A stretch of DNA of 64,000 bases, taken from Cupriavidus oxalaticus. Lineage in GTDB: Bacteria; Pseudomonadota; Gammaproteobacteria; Burkholderiales; Burkholderiaceae. Both the position numbers and the translations under genes were made by a program. Below the pieces are notes generated by a model. That model searched no databases and was not told where the DNA came from. It saw only the letters and a list, made by a program, of their open reading frames with translations. Where the stretch lies: positions 1,128,288 to 1,192,287 of the forward strand of contig NZ_CP038636.1 of NCBI RefSeq assembly GCF_004768545.1, given 5' to 3'. Positions 34,083 through 44,076 of this stretch are shown here, piece by piece; the stretch's first letter is position 1; every line of letters begins with the position of its first letter.

Positions 34083-36065
34083 TTACTGTGCTTGCCTGAG
34101 TTGAACCAGGATCGAGGGATCCTCCAGGGTGGAGAGGTCCTGCGTGATCTGCTCCCCTTTCGCGATTCCTCGCAGCAGACGGCGCATGACCTTGCCGGAG
34201 CGGGTCTTGGGCAGGTTGTCGGCGAAGCGGATCTCCTTTGGCTTGGCGATCGGGCTGATCTCGCGCGCAACCCACTCGCGCAACACCTTCGCGAACTGCG
34301 CTGCTTCCTCCCCCTGCGGGCGTGCGCCCTTCAGGACCACGAACGCGCAGACCGCTTCGCCGGTGGTGTCATCCGGCTTGCCCACCACCGCGGCCTCGGC
34401 CACGTCGCAGTGGGCCGCCAGCACCGACTCGATTTCCATGGTGCCCATGCGATGGCCGGATACATTCAGCACATCATCGATGCGACCGGTAATCGTGAAA
34501 TAGCCGGTCTTGTCATGGCGCACCGCCCCGTCGCCGGCCAGATACAGCTTTCCTCCCAGCTCTGCCGGGAAGTAGCTTTTCCAGAACCGGTCAGCGTCAC
34601 CCCAGATCGTCCGGATCATGGATGGCCAGGGCCGCTTGATGACCAGAATTCCGCCTTGCCCGTGCGGCAGTTCGTTGCCGGTCTCATCCACCACCGCGGC
34701 CATGATCCCTGGCAACGGCAACGTGCATGAGCCGGGTTGCAATGGCATTGCGCCCGGCATCGGGCTGATCATATGTCCACCCGTTTCCGTTTGCCAGAAG
34801 GTGTCCACGATCGGACAGTTCCCGTTGCCGACGTTCTGGTGGTACCACCGCCAGGTGTCCGGATCGATGGGCTCGCCCACCGAGCCGAGCAGGCGCAGAC
34901 TGGACAGGTCGTATCGCCCCGGGTGTACTGCCGGGTCCTTGCCGCTGGCCTTGATCAGGGAACGGATTGCCGTCGGTGCCGTATAGAAGATCGTTGCCTG
35001 ATGCTTGCGCACCATGTCCCAGAAGCGGCCGGCGTTGGGATAGGTTGGTACCCCTTCGAACACGATCTGGGTTGCTCCTGCGGCGAGAGGGCCGTAGGCG
35101 ATGTAAGTATGGCCGGTCACCCACCCGATGTCCGCCGTACACCAGAATATGTCGTGAGGCTTGATGTCGAAGGTCCACTTCATCGTCAACGCCGCCCACA
35201 ACAGGTAGCCACCGGATGCATGCTGCACTCCCTTGGGCTTCCCGGTGGAGCCAGAGGTATACAAGATGAACAGCGGATGCTCGGCCCCGACCCACTCCGG
35301 CTCGCAGGCTGCGGGCTGGGCGGCCATCACCGCATCCAGCCATAGGTCGCGTCCCGCAACCAGCGGAATGCTGGCACCAGTACGCCGGTGAACGACAACG
35401 TGCCTCACCGTTTCGCAACCGCCCGGCGCGAGCGCTTCATCGGCAATGGACTTCAGCGGCAGGGACTTGCCGCCTCGTACCTGCTCGTCGGCGGTGATCA
35501 CGGCCACCGCGCCGGCATCGATGATCCGCTCGCGCAGCGACTTCGCGGAGAATCCAGCGAAGACGACGGAATGCACCGCTCCGATGCGCGCGCACGCCTG
35601 CATCGCGGCAATGCCCTCGATGGACATTGGCATGTAAATGACGACCCGGTCGCCTTTGGCGACCCCCATGGCACGCAAGCCGTTGGCCAGCTGGCAGACC
35701 TTCGCATGCAGCTGCGCATACGTGATCCGCGTGACCAGTCCATCGTCGGCCTCAAACACGATCGCCGTCTTGTCCGCGTTGCCCAGCTGCAGGTTGCAGT
35801 CCAGGCAGTTGTACGAAACGTTGAGCTGCCCGTCCTCGAACCAGCGATAGAACGGCGCATGATCCTCGTTCAGCGTCCTGGTGAACGGCTTGTGCCAGCT
35901 GATGCAATCGCGTGCGTGCCGAGCCCAGAAGCCTTCGTAGTCTGCCTCTGCGGCCGCGCAGTGGGCCTGATAGGCCGCCATGCCCGCAATGTTCGCTTGA
36001 TCCACGAACTGGGCGGGCGGATTGATGAGCTCGATTTCCTGTTGCAGCGGTGCAATATCAGACAT
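34083..36065 (-). CDS. acsA: Acetyl-CoA synthetase (AMP-forming)
   Basis: 660 residues, close to the 650 usual for Acs. The AMP-binding P-loop is [13 protein letters not shown], the adenylation core [14 protein letters not shown], and the C-terminal lysine that is normally acetylated lies in [14 protein letters not shown]. It activates acetate, and often propionate, to acyl-CoA in the cytosol. The ATG at 36065 follows AGGAATT. A porin gene lies upstream on the same strand and a hypothetical gene downstream. In context it could recycle acetate released by deacylation steps or handle acids made by the surrounding ALDHs. Confidence 0.93.
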   Translation of the reverse strand: MSDIAPLQQEIELINPPAQFVDQANIAGMAAYQAHCAAAEADYEGFWARHARDCISWHKPFTRTLNEDHAPFYRWFEDGQLNVSYNCLDCNLQLGNADKTAIVFEADDGLVTRITYAQLHAKVCQLANGLRAMGVAKGDRVVIYMPMSIEGIAAMQACARIGAVHSVVFAGFSAKSLRERIIDAGAVAVITADEQVRGGKSLPLKSIADEALAPGGCETVRHVVVHRRTGASIPLVAGRDLWLDAVMAAQPAACEPEWVGAEHPLFILYTSGSTGKPKGVQHASGGYLLWAALTMKWTFDIKPHDIFWCTADIGWVTGHTYIAYGPLAAGATQIVFEGVPTYPNAGRFWDMVRKHQATIFYTAPTAIRSLIKASGKDPAVHPGRYDLSSLRLLGSVGEPIDPDTWRWYHQNVGNGNCPIVDTFWQTETGGHMISPMPGAMPLQPGSCTLPLPGIMAAVVDETGNELPHGQGGILVIKRPWPSMIRTIWGDADRFWKSYFPAELGGKLYLAGDGAVRHDKTGYFTITGRIDDVLNVSGHRMGTMEIESVLAAHCDVAEAAVVGKPDDTTGEAVCAFVVLKGARPQGEEAAQFAKVLREWVAREISPIAKPKEIRFADNLPKTRSGKVMRRLLRGIAKGEQITQDLSTLEDPSILVQLRQAQ

Positions 36066-36202
36066 TGGCAATTCCTGTGGACGATGAGAGCGTGGGTGCT
36101 GCGAGTCCGGCCCGGATGCTACGGGGAACTCGCAGCGGTCTGCTCAGCAGTGGGGGCCCGGATTCCCTTACGATCCGGGCATCGCGGCAGGTCGCGGCAG
36201 GT

Positions 36203-37318
36203 TCAGAACTTGTGGCGAATGCCGACAACGGCGCCAAACTGGTTGGTACCGGGACGCACAGCTTCGCTGCTGACGCCCAGCTGGTCATTGAACCCATTTA
36301 CGCCGAGGTTCGACTTGCCGCGGTTCAGCGCGTACGACACCGTGCTGTAGACGTCGGTTCGCTTCGATAGTGCATAGTCGACCAGCGCCACGAACTGCCA
36401 TGGATTGCCGGCATTCGACTCTCGCAGATTCTGGTAGTAGGCAGAGCCAGCCACAGACAATGCGGGCGTAACCTGGTAAGCAGCGCCAAGCCAGGCGAGG
36501 TTCGACACCGTGTTGGCGAGGGCAACGCCCGGCAGGACGGCACCGTTGAACGCGTGCGCATACCGATACCCTGCATAGACCTTGGCCGAACCCACCGAGT
36601 AGGTCGCCGCCGCTGCCGCGCGCCGGATCAGGCTGTTGGTCGACAGCGCGGTAGCTGCCGAACGGTTCGACTGGTCATAGATGGCACCGAAGGCGAACGG
36701 CCCGGCGGCATAGCTTGCCGAGGCCGAATACGAACGTCCGTTGGTGAAATTCCCCGCGACTTCCTGGTTGTTGCTATTGAAGCTATACAGGCCGCTCAGG
36801 CTTAGTCCGCCGAACTTGCCCATGTACTTGACCGAGTTGTCGGCGCGCGCTCCGCCCATGTACGGGTCCTGTGCGCCAACCGAGTACCGGCTGGCGATGG
36901 CCATCGGGTCGTAGGTAACGCCGAAGTCGAAAAAGGGCGTAGTGTGCCGTCCGAACGTAACCTGACCCCACCCGGTCTGCAGGCCGACGTACGCGCCGCG
37001 TCCGAACAAGCGACCGCCCTGCGCCGAGGTACCGGTATCGATGTTGAACCCGCTTTCCAACAGGAAAATGCTCTTCAGTCCGCCTCCCAGATCTTCGACG
37101 CCACGCACCCCCCAACGCGACCCCGACTGGTTGCCCGACTGAATGGCCCATAGATTGGGACCGGCTGCGCCGGCGGCAACGGTGCCATTTGACGCTACTG
37201 CGTGGTTCAGGTACTCGAATCCCACATCAGCGACCCCATAGAGCGTGACGCTCGACTGGGCGTGCGCGCCGGAACCCACCAGACATGCGGCCGACATTGC
37301 CAACATTCTATACTTCAT
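36203..37318 (-). CDS. Trimeric outer-membrane porin, second type
   Basis: 371 residues from the ATG at 37318 with GGAGGAGAAA upstream. Signal peptide MKYRMLAMSAACLVGSGAHA ends at AHA-Q. The mature chain begins SSVTLYGVADVGFEYLNH, carries the loop-3-like GRHTTPFFDFGVTYDPM region and ends with GIRHKF, whose terminal Phe marks outer-membrane assembly. It differs from the porin at 4638. It lies downstream of the GhrA2 gene in the same direction, 235 bases away, so it may be the last gene of that operon or separately promoted. Confidence 0.92.
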   Translation of the reverse strand: MKYRMLAMSAACLVGSGAHAQSSVTLYGVADVGFEYLNHAVASNGTVAAGAAGPNLWAIQSGNQSGSRWGVRGVEDLGGGLKSIFLLESGFNIDTGTSAQGGRLFGRGAYVGLQTGWGQVTFGRHTTPFFDFGVTYDPMAIASRYSVGAQDPYMGGARADNSVKYMGKFGGLSLSGLYSFNSNNQEVAGNFTNGRSYSASASYAAGPFAFGAIYDQSNRSAATALSTNSLIRRAAAAATYSVGSAKVYAGYRYAHAFNGAVLPGVALANTVSNLAWLGAAYQVTPALSVAGSAYYQNLRESNAGNPWQFVALVDYALSKRTDVYSTVSYALNRGKSNLGVNGFNDQLGVSSEAVRPGTNQFGAVVGIRHKF

Positions 37319-37552
37319 GAAAATTTCTCCTCCCATTGCTTTGATTTACCCATTACCTGAAATGCACGGGGTCAGGCGAATTCATCATCGATATTTCTTC
37401 AAGATGAATTCGCATTTTCATGGCTTCCTGAATGATATTAATATCTATTTTCAGGCACGCCGATGTTTATTATTGATGACCGTCGGATCAGGTGATATGT
37501 GATATTCTCTTTATCGTTGATGCCACGATATCTACCTGATTATTTGAAGACG

Positions 37553-38482
37553 TCAGTATCCTTTTGCCCGATCGACAAGCCCGATGACCGGCTCGCCGTT
37601 TTCATGGCGGCGCATATTGTCCAGCACAGCCATGGCAGCAGTATCCGGTCGGGTCATGCTGGCAATGTGGGGCGTGATCCATACCTTCGGGTGCCGCCAC
37701 AATGGGTTGTCCGCGGGCAGCGGTTCGGGATGTGTGACATCGAGAATGGCGTCGCCGATTTGCCCGGAATCCAGCGCGGCCAGCAAATCCGCGTGGTTAA
37801 GTTGCTGGCCCCGGCCAGCGTGCACCAGTCCGGCACCCCGCGGCAAGGCGTTGAACAGGCGCGCGTCCAGCATGCCGCGCGTTTCGTCTGTTAGCGGCAG
37901 CAGGCACAAGAGGATATCGGTACGTGCGAGGAATGCGTTGAGTTCCGCCTGACCGGCGTAGCACGTCACCCCGTCGATGCTGCGTTGCGATCGCGACCAT
38001 CCCGCACAGTCGAAGCCAAACGAGCGCAGGCGCGCCAGCACTGCCTGCCCCAGAGAGCCTAGTCCCAGCACTCCGACACGCCGCTCTTGCGCCAGTCGCA
38101 CCTGGATGGGACTCCAGTTCGACTGCGCCTGTTGCCGCCGATATGCCGGCATGTCGCGGTGGAGCGCCAGCACCGAGAACACCGCATACTCCACCATGCC
38201 CTCCACGATACCTGGCTCGATCATCCTCACCAGCGGCATATGTGCCGGTACTGATTTCAGATTGAACTGGTCAACGCCCGCGCCCGTTGAGAACACCACT
38301 TGGAGGTTGGGAAAGCGCTGTGCAATATCCTCGGGCGGCTCCCACGCCGCCAGGTACCGGACCTGCGCGGGGTCGCCAATATCGGGCCAGATGCGGAAAT
38401 CAACATCCGCCCGCTCGCGCGCAAAGACCTTGGCCCACTGCTGGCCTCGCGCCGGATCTGCTTTGTAAATGAATGTGCTCAT
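37553..38482 (-). CDS. GhrA-type D-2-hydroxyacid dehydrogenase, second copy
   Basis: 309 residues from the ATG at 38482 with GGAG upstream. The Rossmann motif is GVLGLGSLG. Catalytic residues are Arg in HAGRGQQLN, Glu in PEPLPADNPLW and His in ITPHIASMT. Its C-terminal block THPEPLPADNPLWRHPKVW matches the first copy (6403-7329) closely, and both start from the MS-x-YKADPA/YRSDAP pattern. It is the last enzyme gene of the operon ALDH - HAD2 - PuuB-like oxidase - binding protein - GhrA2. The recurrence of a GhrA with a type II HAD in two operons points to linked steps. Confidence 0.87.
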   Translation of the reverse strand: MSTFIYKADPARGQQWAKVFARERADVDFRIWPDIGDPAQVRYLAAWEPPEDIAQRFPNLQVVFSTGAGVDQFNLKSVPAHMPLVRMIEPGIVEGMVEYAVFSVLALHRDMPAYRRQQAQSNWSPIQVRLAQERRVGVLGLGSLGQAVLARLRSFGFDCAGWSRSQRSIDGVTCYAGQAELNAFLARTDILLCLLPLTDETRGMLDARLFNALPRGAGLVHAGRGQQLNHADLLAALDSGQIGDAILDVTHPEPLPADNPLWRHPKVWITPHIASMTRPDTAAMAVLDNMRRHENGEPVIGLVDRAKGY

Positions 38483-38634
38483 GTAGGGCGTCTCCGGTCT
38501 AAGAGCGGTTGTCGTTGAGAAGGCCAAACTACAGCGCGGCCTGGTTCACACAGGGAGCGTGCGGTCGCGAGACCGCCGCGATCATTTGAGGCACTGTTCA
38601 GCGGCCGGATGACCCGGCGCTCCATGGGTCAGGA

Positions 38635-40254
38635 TCACGCATCGATCCACACGTTCTCGGCGAACATATAGCCCATCAGCCCCCCCAGCGGAATGGGCGA
38701 CAGGCCCTTGAGCTTGGTCGTATGGGCGTCGATGCTTGCCAGGAACAACGGGATGCCGATGCCAGCATCCTCGTGAACCATCGTCTGCATGTCGGCATAC
38801 ATCTGCTTGCGCTTGGCGACGTCGGTCTCACCGCGCGCCGCTACCAGCAACTGGTCGAACTTCGGGTTCTTCCAGCGCGACTCGTTCCACGGCGCATCCG
38901 ATTTGAAGAATTGCGTGAAGATGGTGTCGGCGCTGGGCCGCGGATTCACGTTGCCAAAGCCAACATGACTGTTGAGCCAGTGGTTCGACCAGTAGCCATC
39001 GGCCGGCATGCGCTTGATGTCGAGCTCCAGGCCGACACGCTGCGCGGCCTGCTGCAACACCAGCGCGGTCTCGACCGAATACAGCGCTGCGGGGGACGTC
39101 ACCACTTGTACCTTGCCGGACACGCCAGCTTTGCGCAGGTGAAACTTCGCCTTCTCGGGATCGAACGGCCGCTGCGGCAGATCCTTGAAATAGAAGCGGT
39201 TGGTGGGGTCGATGGGCTGGTCGTTGGCAACCACCGCATTACCGAGCGCGATGGTCTGCCGCATCTGCTGGCGGTCCAGCAAGTACTTCATGCCCAGGAT
39301 AAAGTCAGGGTTGGCGCCGGGGCCCACGTCCTTGCGCATGATCAGGTCGGAGTACTGGCCGGATTGCGTCGTCATGATGGCGTAGCCCGGGGTCCCCTTC
39401 ACCCTCGACACAGAACGCGGGTTGACCATCGCCACCAGGTCCATCCCGCCGGACAACAGCGCATTGAGCCGCGCGCTGTCGTCGGCAATGCCGACGAGTT
39501 CGATCTCGTCGAGGTATGGCTTGCCCGGCTTCCAGTATGCGTCGTTGCGCACCACCAGCGTGCGCACACCGGGCTTGAACTCCTTGATCTTGTAAGGCCC
39601 GGTGCCGATGCCGGCGCTGAAGTCGGTGGTGCCGTCCTTGACGATGTGGAAATGGGACGTACCCAGAATGACCGGCAGATCGGCATTGGGGCTGTTCAGC
39701 ACCACCGTGACCTCGTTCGGGCCGGTGGCCTTCACGCTCTCGATCTGTTCGGCCAGCACCTTGGCCTTGGAGGTCGTGGCCGGATCCTTGTGGCGCATGA
39801 TCGAGTACACCACGTCGGCCGGCACAAGCGCCTTGCCGTCGTGGAAGGTCACGCCCTTGCGCAGCGTAAAGACCCAGGTCTTGGCGTCCGTGGTGTTGAA
39901 CGTCTCCGCCAGCGCCGCCCGCGGCGTCAGGCTTCGGTCCAGCGAAGTCAGTCCGTTGTACACCATGTTGCAGCGCACGTAGTCGTTCTGGTTCGACTGC
40001 TTGGCCGGATCGAGGGTATCGGAGGCCGCTGCGGTGGCGACCGCCACGCGGATGCGTCCGCCGCGCTTGGGCGTCTGCGCATGCGCGCTCACCGCCGCGC
40101 CGGCCAAACCGCCGGCCAGCGTGGCCTGCATGCCCCCCGCCAGCAGCATCTTCAGGACATCGCGCCGGGTGGCGCCGTGTTTGAGCTCTTCCATCATGCG
40201 AAGGCTTTCACCGGGACCGACAAAGTTTTCCAACTGGTTACGGCTATCGCTCAT
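38635..40254 (-). CDS. ABC transporter substrate-binding protein, family 5, Tat-exported (copy 2)
   Basis: 539 residues, nearly identical to the protein at 27367-28986, including the twin-arginine signal TRRDVLKML. The DNA is also nearly identical over long runs, which implies a recent duplication or gene conversion. Visible differences include HVGFGNVNP for PVGFGNVNP and DVAKRKQMYADMQ for DNGKRSQMYADMQ. It sits in an operon with PuuB- and PuuC-like enzymes but no permease is nearby, so it probably docks to the transporter at 20580-24103. Expression with a different catabolic operon may supply the same importer under another signal. Confidence 0.92.
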   Translation of the reverse strand: MSDSRNQLENFVGPGESLRMMEELKHGATRRDVLKMLLAGGMQATLAGGLAGAAVSAHAQTPKRGGRIRVAVATAAASDTLDPAKQSNQNDYVRCNMVYNGLTSLDRSLTPRAALAETFNTTDAKTWVFTLRKGVTFHDGKALVPADVVYSIMRHKDPATTSKAKVLAEQIESVKATGPNEVTVVLNSPNADLPVILGTSHFHIVKDGTTDFSAGIGTGPYKIKEFKPGVRTLVVRNDAYWKPGKPYLDEIELVGIADDSARLNALLSGGMDLVAMVNPRSVSRVKGTPGYAIMTTQSGQYSDLIMRKDVGPGANPDFILGMKYLLDRQQMRQTIALGNAVVANDQPIDPTNRFYFKDLPQRPFDPEKAKFHLRKAGVSGKVQVVTSPAALYSVETALVLQQAAQRVGLELDIKRMPADGYWSNHWLNSHVGFGNVNPRPSADTIFTQFFKSDAPWNESRWKNPKFDQLLVAARGETDVAKRKQMYADMQTMVHEDAGIGIPLFLASIDAHTTKLKGLSPIPLGGLMGYMFAENVWIDA

Positions 40255-40327
40255 GGTTGTACTCCTGTGTATCGATTAGGGAAGGCATGCAAGTCGCGTT
40301 GTTGAATACAGGATCGGTTGGTATGGC

Positions 40328-41617
40328 TTAAGCCAGCCGATCCTTGAGCTGGTAGTACAGGCCAACGGCGGGCAAGAACCATGGCGCGCCGAAGTGTCCG
40401 GGAATGGCGGGCCAATCGCGCTCGCGCCATGGGTTGGCGGCTGCGTCGCCGGCCATCACGGCGGCCATGCGCTCACCCATGTAGACGGACATTTGAGTGC
40501 CGTGGCCGCTGTAACCCATCGAATAGAAGAGACCGTCACGCTCGCCAGCATGTGGCAGGCGGTCCTGGGTCATGTCAACCAGCCCGCCCCAGCAATAGTC
40601 CAGCCGGACATCGGCCAGCTGAGGAAAGATTTCGGCGAGGCCGGCACGCAGGATTTCGCCGCTGGCGGCGTCCTGCTGCGGACTGGAGATGGCAAAGCGC
40701 GCCCTGCCGCCGAAGACCAGCCGATGGTCGGGCGTGAGACGGAAATAATGGTGGATGTTCGCCACCGTGGTGTAGGTGCGGCGCTTGGCCAGCAGTGCAG
40801 CCGCGCGCTCTGCCCCCAGCGGCTCCGTGGTCACGATAAAGCTGCCGATCGGCACGATGCGCCGGCGCAGCCAGCCAAAGCTGCCATAGCCGCCATGGCG
40901 GGTCGCGCCGGTGGCAAGCAGCACCTGCCGGGCCAGCACGGTGCCGCGCGTGGTGTGCAGGCGGTGTACCTGGCCATGCATGCGCTCAACGCGCTGTACA
41001 CACGTGCCGGTATGAATCTGTGCGCCATGGCGCTGCGCGGCCACGGCCAGGCCTTGGGCAAAGCGGCCCATATGCATCTGGCCGCTGCGTTTGTAGAGCA
41101 GGCCGCCGTGGAAGCGTTCGCTCTGGACCTCGGCACGCACGCGGTGCGCGTCGAGTATTTCCACATCGGTATCCACGCCATCGGCGATAAGCCTGTCCGC
41201 GCTGCGGCGCAGCGCATCCATCTGATGCGCACGGGTCGCGAGCTTGAGCTTGCCGTTGCGCTCGAAATCGCAAGCGATGCCCTCGTCGCGGATGATGCGC
41301 GCCACCGTGTCGACCGCATCGTCGTAGGCGTGGTACCAGTCACGGGCCCGCTGCGCGCCAACCCTGGCAGCAACGTCGGCGTAATCCACCGCAAGGCCAT
41401 TGTTGACATGTCCGCCGTTGCGCCCGGAAGCCTCCGGCGCAATGGTGGGCCCCGCCTCAAGCACCACGACGCTCGCGCCCCGCCTGGCCAGCGCCAGCGC
41501 TGCCGACAGCCCGGTGAAGCCGCCGCCGACGATGGCGACATCGACCTGGGGCGGCAGATCGTACGCATTCAGAGCCAGCGGAGGCACTGAATCTTTCCAA
41601 TAGGAATCGAGCTTCAT
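40328..41617 (-). CDS. FAD-dependent amine oxidoreductase (PuuB / gamma-glutamylputrescine oxidase-like)
   Basis: 429 residues from the internal ATG at 41617, chosen because MKLDSYWKDSVPP is the conserved N terminus of the PuuB-like group. The FAD motif is VAIVGGGFTGLSAALALARRG, followed by SGRNGGHVNNGLA, and the C-terminal flavin segment is YSMGYSGHGTQMSVYMG. PuuB oxidises gamma-glutamyl-putrescine to its aldehyde. No PuuA-type glutamylating enzyme is in the window. It lies 31 bases after HAD2 and precedes the copy 2 binding protein. A relative starts at 63419. Confidence 0.87.
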   Translation of the reverse strand: MKLDSYWKDSVPPLALNAYDLPPQVDVAIVGGGFTGLSAALALARRGASVVVLEAGPTIAPEASGRNGGHVNNGLAVDYADVAARVGAQRARDWYHAYDDAVDTVARIIRDEGIACDFERNGKLKLATRAHQMDALRRSADRLIADGVDTDVEILDAHRVRAEVQSERFHGGLLYKRSGQMHMGRFAQGLAVAAQRHGAQIHTGTCVQRVERMHGQVHRLHTTRGTVLARQVLLATGATRHGGYGSFGWLRRRIVPIGSFIVTTEPLGAERAAALLAKRRTYTTVANIHHYFRLTPDHRLVFGGRARFAISSPQQDAASGEILRAGLAEIFPQLADVRLDYCWGGLVDMTQDRLPHAGERDGLFYSMGYSGHGTQMSVYMGERMAAVMAGDAAANPWRERDWPAIPGHFGAPWFLPAVGLYYQLKDRLA

Positions 41618-41648
41618 AGTGATGTACGGGAGGGACCGCTGAGGGTTT

Positions 41649-42314
41649 TCAGAGACCAACGACGGCAGGCAGGCCACCGATGTCCTGGATCTCGGTGTAG
41701 CGGTAAGCCGCGTTGCCCGGGCCGTGGCCGCGATTCACGAACACCTTGTTCACGATGCCGAGGTCATCGGCCGACATCAGGTCGTAGCGCAGGCTCGACG
41801 ACACGTGCAGCACGTCTTCAGGATTGCAGCCCAGCGAGTCCAGCATGTACTCGAAGGCCTTCAGCCGCGGCTTGTAGGCCTGCGCCTGCTGCGCGGTGTA
41901 GACGCGGTGGAACGGCGCGCCCAGCTTCGCCACGTTCTTCTGGATCTGGTCGTCCGAGGCGTTCGACAGGATCACCAGCGGAATCTCCTTGGCCACCTTG
42001 GCCAGGCCCGCCGGTACATCCTCGTGCGGGCCCCAGGTCGGCACCGCGTCGTAGTACGACTGGCCATCGCTGTCCAGGTACTGGATCTTCCACTTCTTGC
42101 ACAGGCGGCGCACGGCGTTCTTCAGCACCACTTCATACGGCTGCCAGTCGCCCAGCACCTCGTCGAAGCGATAGGCGCTGAAGTCGGCGATGAATTGCTC
42201 CATTTGCTCAGGGGCAATCCGATCGGCGAACAGCTCGCGCGTCATCTCGCCCATGCGGAATCGCGTGAGCGTGCCATAGCAGTCAAAAGTCACGTACTTG
42301 GGTCGGAAGGTCAT
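41649..42314 (-). CDS. HAD hydrolase, type II haloacid dehalogenase-like (HAD2)
   Basis: 221 residues, strongly similar to HAD1 throughout. The nucleophile is Asp11 in TFDCYGTLT. Other blocks are YRFDEVLGDW, LSNASDDQI, YKPRLKAFEYMLDSLGC and VSSSLRYDLMSADD. As in HAD1 the VSSN motif of true L-2-haloacid dehalogenases is VSSS. It lies between a PuuC-like ALDH (upstream) and a PuuB-like oxidase (downstream) on one transcript with GhrA2 further down. The place in an amine oxidation operon makes a halo-acid substrate less obvious. It may remove another leaving group. Confidence 0.8.
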   Translation of the reverse strand: MTFRPKYVTFDCYGTLTRFRMGEMTRELFADRIAPEQMEQFIADFSAYRFDEVLGDWQPYEVVLKNAVRRLCKKWKIQYLDSDGQSYYDAVPTWGPHEDVPAGLAKVAKEIPLVILSNASDDQIQKNVAKLGAPFHRVYTAQQAQAYKPRLKAFEYMLDSLGCNPEDVLHVSSSLRYDLMSADDLGIVNKVFVNRGHGPGNAAYRYTEIQDIGGLPAVVGL

Positions 42315-42545
42315 GTTTTCTGATCCTCAGGGGTTACCGGTCATCGACCGGGGTGGAACTGCGCGTTGTCCGGCGCAGATGACAGCGTGATTGCGGGGGA
42401 TTAGAGCATGCGAGCTCTTTACGGTTATTGGGAAATTCAGCCGCGTCACGCGGCGAAAATGCGGTTATTTAAGTTGCGACGGCAGGTCGTGCGGCCTGCA
42501 CCGCGGCTGTGCGTCCACAGGCCCCTGTCCTGCCGGCATGCATGG

Positions 42546-44054
42546 CTACCGCGGCTCGGAAAAATCGATCAGCACGCTCTTGAAGCGCAGGTTCGCCTCG
42601 ACCGCCTGCCGGCCAAGATCCTTGCCGATGCCCGACTGGTGGTAGCCTCCGGTCGGAATCACAAAGTCGGCGCTGCGCCCATAACGGTTGATCCATACCG
42701 TGCCGGCCGAGATGCCGCGCATCGCCCGTAACGCCCGCCCGATGTCCGCCGTATGCACGCCTGCGGCGAGGCCGTAGTTCGCATGCCCGGCCAGCTCCAG
42801 GCCTTCTTCTTCATCGCCGAAGGTCTGCACGGTCAGCACGGGGCCGAATATCTCCTCCTGCACGGCAGCGTTGTCTGCGGCCACCCCGGAGATCAGCGTG
42901 GGCTGGAAGTACGCGCCGCCCGGGCCACCGTCGAACAGGCCGCCGCCGCAGCGCAATTCCGCGCCGGTCTGTCTGGACCGCTCGACGATGTCCAGGATGC
43001 GCGACGCCTGCCCTGCCGAAATAATGGGTGCCAGCGTGGTTGCGTCGTCCCAGGTCGCACCCGGGCGCAGGGCTGCGAAGCGCGCCACGATGCGCTCGAC
43101 CAGCGCCTCGGCGACGCCCCGCTGCACAATCAGGCGCGAGCCGGCGACGCACACTTGCCCGGCATTGCCGGTAATGGCCCCGGCGATAATGCCGGCCAGC
43201 CGGTCCAGGTCGGGGGCATCGTCGAATACCAGTTGCGCGCTTTTTCCGCCCAACTCCAAGGTCACGGGCTTGGGCCCATGCACCGCGCAAGCAGCCATGA
43301 TCGACGCCCCGGTGCGCGTCGATCCCGTGAAGGTCATTTTCGCAACCAGCGGGTGGCGCGTGAGCGCATCGCCGGTGGTTTGTCCGTCGCCCTGGACCAC
43401 GTTGAACATGCCCGGCGGCACACCAGCTTCGATAGCGAGTTCCGCCAGCCTCACCGCCGAGAACGGCGTCAGTTCCGACGGCTTCAGCACGACCGCATTG
43501 CCTGCGGCAAGTGCTGCGCCAACCTTCCACGACACCATCACCAGCGGGAAATTCCACGGCGTAATGGCGCCAACGACCCCGTACGGCTCGGCCACCACCA
43601 TGCCCAGATGGTCGGGCCGGGTGGCGGCTACGTCTCCACCAAGCTTGTCCGCGTATTCGGCAAAGAAGCGCAGGCCCTCGGCCGTGAATGGCACGTCCCC
43701 GGCACCGGCATCGCGGACCGGCCGTGTCGAGCACACCGCTTCGAGAGGCGCAAGTCCCCGCACGTCGGCCTCGATCAGGTCCGCCCAGCGGCGCAGCACG
43801 CGGGCCCGCTCGCGCGGTGCACGGCGCGCCCAGTCACTGGTGCGCAACGCCCGCCACGCGTCTTGCACCGCGGCATCGACCGTGGCAGCATCGGCCAGCG
43901 GCAGCTCGGCATGCACCCGGTTGTCGGAGGGTCGGCGCACCGGGATCCGGCCTGCGTCGGTCACTAGGCGGCCACCGATGAAATGGCCCGCGGGCACAGG
44001 GATCGTCTGGGGATCGAATACTTGCACGGGATGAAGGGCGCCTGGGGTTGGCAC
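42546..44054 (-). CDS. Aldehyde dehydrogenase (PuuC-like)
   Basis: 502 residues. Glu268 in LELGGKSAQ is the general base and Cys302 in NAGQVCVAGSR the nucleophile. GVVGAITPWNFPLVM and the C-terminal GGYHQSGIGKDLGRQAVEAN place it near gamma-glutamyl-gamma-aminobutyraldehyde dehydrogenase. It should oxidise the aldehyde produced by the PuuB-like enzyme downstream. It heads the operon ALDH - HAD2 - oxidase - binding protein - GhrA2, with a 231-base gap before HAD2. It is divergent from the iron-sulfur/FAD dehydrogenase operon across the shared control region. Confidence 0.88.
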   Translation of the reverse strand: MPTPGALHPVQVFDPQTIPVPAGHFIGGRLVTDAGRIPVRRPSDNRVHAELPLADAATVDAAVQDAWRALRTSDWARRAPRERARVLRRWADLIEADVRGLAPLEAVCSTRPVRDAGAGDVPFTAEGLRFFAEYADKLGGDVAATRPDHLGMVVAEPYGVVGAITPWNFPLVMVSWKVGAALAAGNAVVLKPSELTPFSAVRLAELAIEAGVPPGMFNVVQGDGQTTGDALTRHPLVAKMTFTGSTRTGASIMAACAVHGPKPVTLELGGKSAQLVFDDAPDLDRLAGIIAGAITGNAGQVCVAGSRLIVQRGVAEALVERIVARFAALRPGATWDDATTLAPIISAGQASRILDIVERSRQTGAELRCGGGLFDGGPGGAYFQPTLISGVAADNAAVQEEIFGPVLTVQTFGDEEEGLELAGHANYGLAAGVHTADIGRALRAMRGISAGTVWINRYGRSADFVIPTGGYHQSGIGKDLGRQAVEANLRFKSVLIDFSEPR

Positions 44055-44076
44055 CGTGGTTGATTCATGGTTTCCA

